From an uncultured Sphingomonas sp. (lineage in GTDB: Bacteria; Pseudomonadota; Alphaproteobacteria; Sphingomonadales; Sphingomonadaceae), in the NCBI GenBank assembly GCA_934555855.1, contig CAKTFL010000117.1:1-6982 (forward strand): 6,982 bases of DNA, written 5' to 3'. Positions 4,777-6,982 of this stretch are shown one piece after another; the first letter of the stretch is position 1, and each line of letters begins with the position of its first letter. The notes beneath the pieces are model-generated. The model was not told where the DNA came from, ran no database searches, and saw only the letters and a program-made list of their open reading frames with translations. Made by a program: the position numbers and the translations under genes.

Positions 4777-6137
4777 AGCAGGCTGCCGAGAGCGTCGCAC
4801 AGCTGGGGTTGAGCTTCGCCACCGCGACTGCCCTGCTGCCCATGGCCGCGGTCGCGCAGGACATGGACCGGATGGCCATGGGTAGCGACGCCGGACACCA
4901 TCAGCATCAGCCCGCGCCAGCCGCTTCACCGACCCCCATGGCCCACCATGGCGCCATGGCGCAGGAAGCTCCCGCCATGGCGATGACCATGGGCATGGGC
5001 GGCAGCGACTATTCGCAAGGGTCCGGAACCGCGCGCCTGCCCGCGGCGGAAGGCATGATGCGCGGGAAGATGATCCATGCAGGCGGCTGGATGCTGATGG
5101 CGCACGGCTATGTCTGGGGCGTGGCGACGGACCAAGGCGGACCGCGCGGCGACGACAAGCTATTCGCGGCCTCGATGGCGATGCTGATGGGAGATCGCGA
5201 TCTGGGGGACCGTTGGCACGTCCAGCTGCGCGGCATGGCCAGCGCCGATCCGACCATGGGCCCGCGCGGCTATCCCAACCTGCTCGCGACGGGCGAGGTG
5301 GCGCATGGCCGTCCGCTGGTCGACCGACAGCACCCGCACGACCTGTTCATGGAGCTGTCCGCGCGGGTTGACTACCGCCTGGGCGAGGGACGCAGCCTGT
5401 TCGTCTATGGTGGCCCGGTTGCGGAGCCCGCCCTCGGCCCATCCGCCTTCATGCATCGCGGATCAGCTCGCTACTTCCCGCTGTCGCCGATCACCCATCA
5501 CTGGTTTGATTCGACCCACATCACCTATGGCGTGGTCACGGCGGGCTATGCCTCGCCCGCGGTCCAGATAGAGGGGTCCGCTTTCAAGGGCAGGGAACCG
5601 GACGAGCATCGCTGGGACATCGAGACGCCACGCCTCGATTCTTGGAGCGCGCGCGGCACCTGGACGCCATCGCGCAACCTGGCCGTGCAGGTCAGCCATG
5701 GCCGCCTGCGGACCCCCGAGGAGCAGCATCCCGGCGAGGATGAGGCCCGCACCACGGCGAGCATTCAATATGCGACCGGCGGCCTTTCCACGACCTTTGC
5801 CTGGTCGCGCAAGAACCGGCTGCCCGGCCCCTCACTCGACGCGTGGCTTGCGGAGGCTAGCTGGGAATTGGCACGGCGTCATGCCCTGTTCGGCCGATAC
5901 GAGAATGTCGGCAATGACGAGCTTTTCCCGGATCACGACGATCCGCTTCACGACCGCGTGTTCAGGGTCGGCAAGCTGGAGGGCGGCTATGCCTATCGCC
6001 TGCCCATTTCCGGTCCGTTCGGGGTGGCGTTGGGCGGCACGCTTGCCGCCTACACGAAAACAGCGGCGCTTGATGAAGCTTATGGTCGGCCGCCGGTAAG
6101 CTGGACACTGTTCTCGAAATTCGTCCTTGGACTTTAG
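4761..6137 (+). CDS. Metal-linked outer-membrane beta-barrel-like protein with Met/His-rich N-terminus
   Basis: This 458-residue protein belongs to a widespread uncharacterised family that I recognise from copper and heavy-metal resistance loci. A signal peptide (1-32, likely cut at AVA|Q) precedes a Met/His-rich segment (33-80) with about nine Met and five His, including 'HHQH' and 'AMAMTMGMG', which would suit Cu(I)/Ag(I) binding. Conserved family blocks follow: 'DRQHPHD' (188-194), 'EPALGPSAFMHR' (222-233), 'SPITHHWFDSTHITYGV' (242-258) and 'GSAFKGREPDEHRWDIE' (272-288). Alternating strands run to the C-terminal 'LFSKFVLGL', consistent with a barrel in the outer membrane. ATG 4761 lies directly at the predicted transcription start, and the only SD-like bases (AGG, 4752-4754) are inside the -10, so translation is probably leaderless. 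Transport or binding function is unproven. Confidence 0.85.
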   Translation: MTCIAKQAAESVAQLGLSFATATALLPMAAVAQDMDRMAMGSDAGHHQHQPAPAASPTPMAHHGAMAQEAPAMAMTMGMGGSDYSQGSGTARLPAAEGMMRGKMIHAGGWMLMAHGYVWGVATDQGGPRGDDKLFAASMAMLMGDRDLGDRWHVQLRGMASADPTMGPRGYPNLLATGEVAHGRPLVDRQHPHDLFMELSARVDYRLGEGRSLFVYGGPVAEPALGPSAFMHRGSARYFPLSPITHHWFDSTHITYGVVTAGYASPAVQIEGSAFKGREPDEHRWDIETPRLDSWSARGTWTPSRNLAVQVSHGRLRTPEEQHPGEDEARTTASIQYATGGLSTTFAWSRKNRLPGPSLDAWLAEASWELARRHALFGRYENVGNDELFPDHDDPLHDRVFRVGKLEGGYAYRLPISGPFGVALGGTLAAYTKTAALDEAYGRPPVSWTLFSKFVLGL

Positions 6138-6201
6138 CGGCTTTTCCGTCCCTTCCGCGTTGGCTAGGGCGCCGCATCGGATCAGAAGGACGTAAGGCGA
6201 C

Positions 6202-6982
6202 ATGGCAATGAAGTCGATCGCGGCAGGGGCGGCGCTGCTGACGGCGGCCTGTTCGAGCTATCCGGCTCATCCGCCGGCCCTGACTCCGGTGACCGCCATG
6301 ACGGCCGCTCCGGCCGAGCAGCGCGCGCCGGTCACGATCCTGATATCGATCGACGGCTTTCGCCCCGATTATCTGGGCCGGGGCGCGACGCCCACCCTCG
6401 CCCGGCTGGCCGCCGAGGGCGTCAGCGCGTCCATGATACCGTCCTTTCCCAGCAAGACTTTCCCCAATCACTGGACGCTTGTCACCGGCCTGGTCCCCGA
6501 CCATCACGGCGTGGTCGGCAATTCGATGGAAGACCTGGGCCGCCCGGGCGCGACCTTCACCATGGCGACCGATGCGCCGTTCTGGTGGAACGGCGCCGAA
6601 CCGATCTGGGTCACTGCGGAAAAGGCGGGCATCCGGACCGCGACCGAGTTCTGGCCCGGCTCCAACGTCGCCCTCGGCGCCGGCGCGTTCTGGTGGCTCA
6701 TCTACGTGCCGGCGCCGGAGCCGCCGCGGCTCAGCGCGTCCATCACATACGACAGCGTCCGCGTCGGCGACCTCGTGCGGCTCGAGGGCGCCGTCAGCCT
6801 GCGTGCCGACGCGAGCGGCAGCGATCGCTCGCTCGCCACGCCGATCGCGCTCGCCCACCGGCTCGCCGGCGCCTTGCCGGCCGAGGATACGGTGACTTCG
6901 GTGTTTGCCGTGATGACGGCGCTGTTCTTTTCGCTGGCGGCCGTCAAATGGGCGGCCATGCGGGAAAAGCGGTTGCCGTTCC
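6202..6982 (+). CDS. Type I phosphodiesterase/nucleotide pyrophosphatase, 3' partial, with an abnormal tail
   Basis: The N-terminus is a lipoprotein-like signal ('ALLTAAC', Cys17), placing the enzyme in the periplasm or on the outer membrane. An alkaline phosphatase superfamily fold (PF01663) follows: metal ligand Asp51 in 'ILISIDGFRPDYL', nucleophile Thr86 in 'SFPSKTFPNHWTLVTGL' and Asn107 in 'GVVGNSMED', matching the bacterial NPP active site. Family-like sequence continues to 'EFWPGSNVA' (about 149-157). From codon 158 (base 6675) the frame remains open but resembles nothing expected: the remaining metal ligands (Asp, His, Asp-His) do not appear, and a membrane helix does. ATG 6202 has AAGG four bases upstream; ATG 6208 (MKSIAAG) has better spacing and is an equally good start. 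The gene lies 64 bp after the outer-membrane gene and could be co-transcribed. It runs off the window. Confidence 0.8.
   Translation, partial: MAMKSIAAGAALLTAACSSYPAHPPALTPVTAMTAAPAEQRAPVTILISIDGFRPDYLGRGATPTLARLAAEGVSASMIPSFPSKTFPNHWTLVTGLVPDHHGVVGNSMEDLGRPGATFTMATDAPFWWNGAEPIWVTAEKAGIRTATEFWPGSNVALGAGAFWWLIYVPAPEPPRLSASITYDSVRVGDLVRLEGAVSLRADASGSDRSLATPIALAHRLAGALPAEDTVTSVFAVMTALFFSLAAVKWAAMREKRLPF
6673..6982 (+). other. Foreign-looking membrane-protein segment fused in frame
   Basis: This stretch continues the phosphodiesterase frame for about 102 codons without a stop. It encodes 'GAFWWLIYVPAP' (short hydrophobic run), a polar region of about 65 residues ('SASITYDSVRVGDLVRLEG' and onward), then a clear membrane helix 'VTSVFAVMTALFFSLAAV' followed by positively charged 'KWAAMREKRLPF'. 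This reads as a periplasmic loop, a transmembrane helix and a cytoplasmic tail. I do not recognise the family. The join lies in a GC-rich palindromic stretch (GGCGCCGGCGC, 6677-6687). Confidence 0.5.

Noticed and set aside
4257..4907. Upstream extension of the hemerythrin frame to 406 codons
   Set aside because: It would overlap merR, the operator and the outer-membrane gene. The ATG at 4256 has a good AGGAG, and the extension is Arg-rich with no domain.
5962..6858. 298-codon - strand frame opposite the end of the outer-membrane gene and the phosphodiesterase
   Set aside because: It is antisense to two recognisable + strand genes and of low-complexity Arg/Gly composition.

Overview
The window is GC-rich, tightly packed bacterial DNA. 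Protein similarity as I recall it, a recurring inverted repeat beginning CGTTCG(C/T)CCTGAGC and the gene content all suggest a sphingomonad (Alphaproteobacteria, Sphingomonadales). This assignment comes from recognition of families and repeats, not from a database search.

Left part (1-3685, all + strand): the window opens with the 3' end of a TraB/GumN-family gene. A translation-related cluster follows: rplY (ribosomal protein L25, long CTC form), pth (peptidyl-tRNA hydrolase), a putative 2-oxoglutarate/Fe(II) oxygenase whose start overlaps the pth stop (ATGA), and ychF (ribosome-associated P-loop ATPase). rplY has a stem-loop in its leader and a terminator-like hairpin behind it. A second small terminator-like hairpin separates the oxygenase gene from ychF. 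Two REPIN-like paired repeats (1122-1210 and 3603-3685) sit between transcription units, and a decayed half copy lies near 296-309.

Middle part (3687-6137): a divergent metal-response module. On the - strand, a MerR-family regulator is followed by a hemerythrin-domain protein. On the + strand lies a 458-aa outer-membrane-type protein with a Met/His-rich N-terminus. The 40 bp between the divergent genes hold a -35 TTGACT, a perfect 16-bp palindrome CCGTACCATGGTACGG and a -10 at the overlong 19-20 bp spacing typical of MerR-activated promoters. The operator closely resembles the mercury-resistance (mer) operator, yet no mer structural gene is visible and the regulator lacks the counterpart of MerR Cys82. 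The promoter is so close to the ATG that the outer-membrane protein mRNA is predicted to be leaderless.

Right part (6138-6982): a secreted, probably lipid-anchored, type I phosphodiesterase/nucleotide pyrophosphatase begins normally. After about 157 codons the reading frame stays open, but the protein no longer resembles the family: a short hydrophobic stretch, a polar region and a predicted membrane helix follow to the window edge. This is either an assembly or recombination junction or a real gene fusion. No tRNA, rRNA, CRISPR array or insertion sequence was seen.
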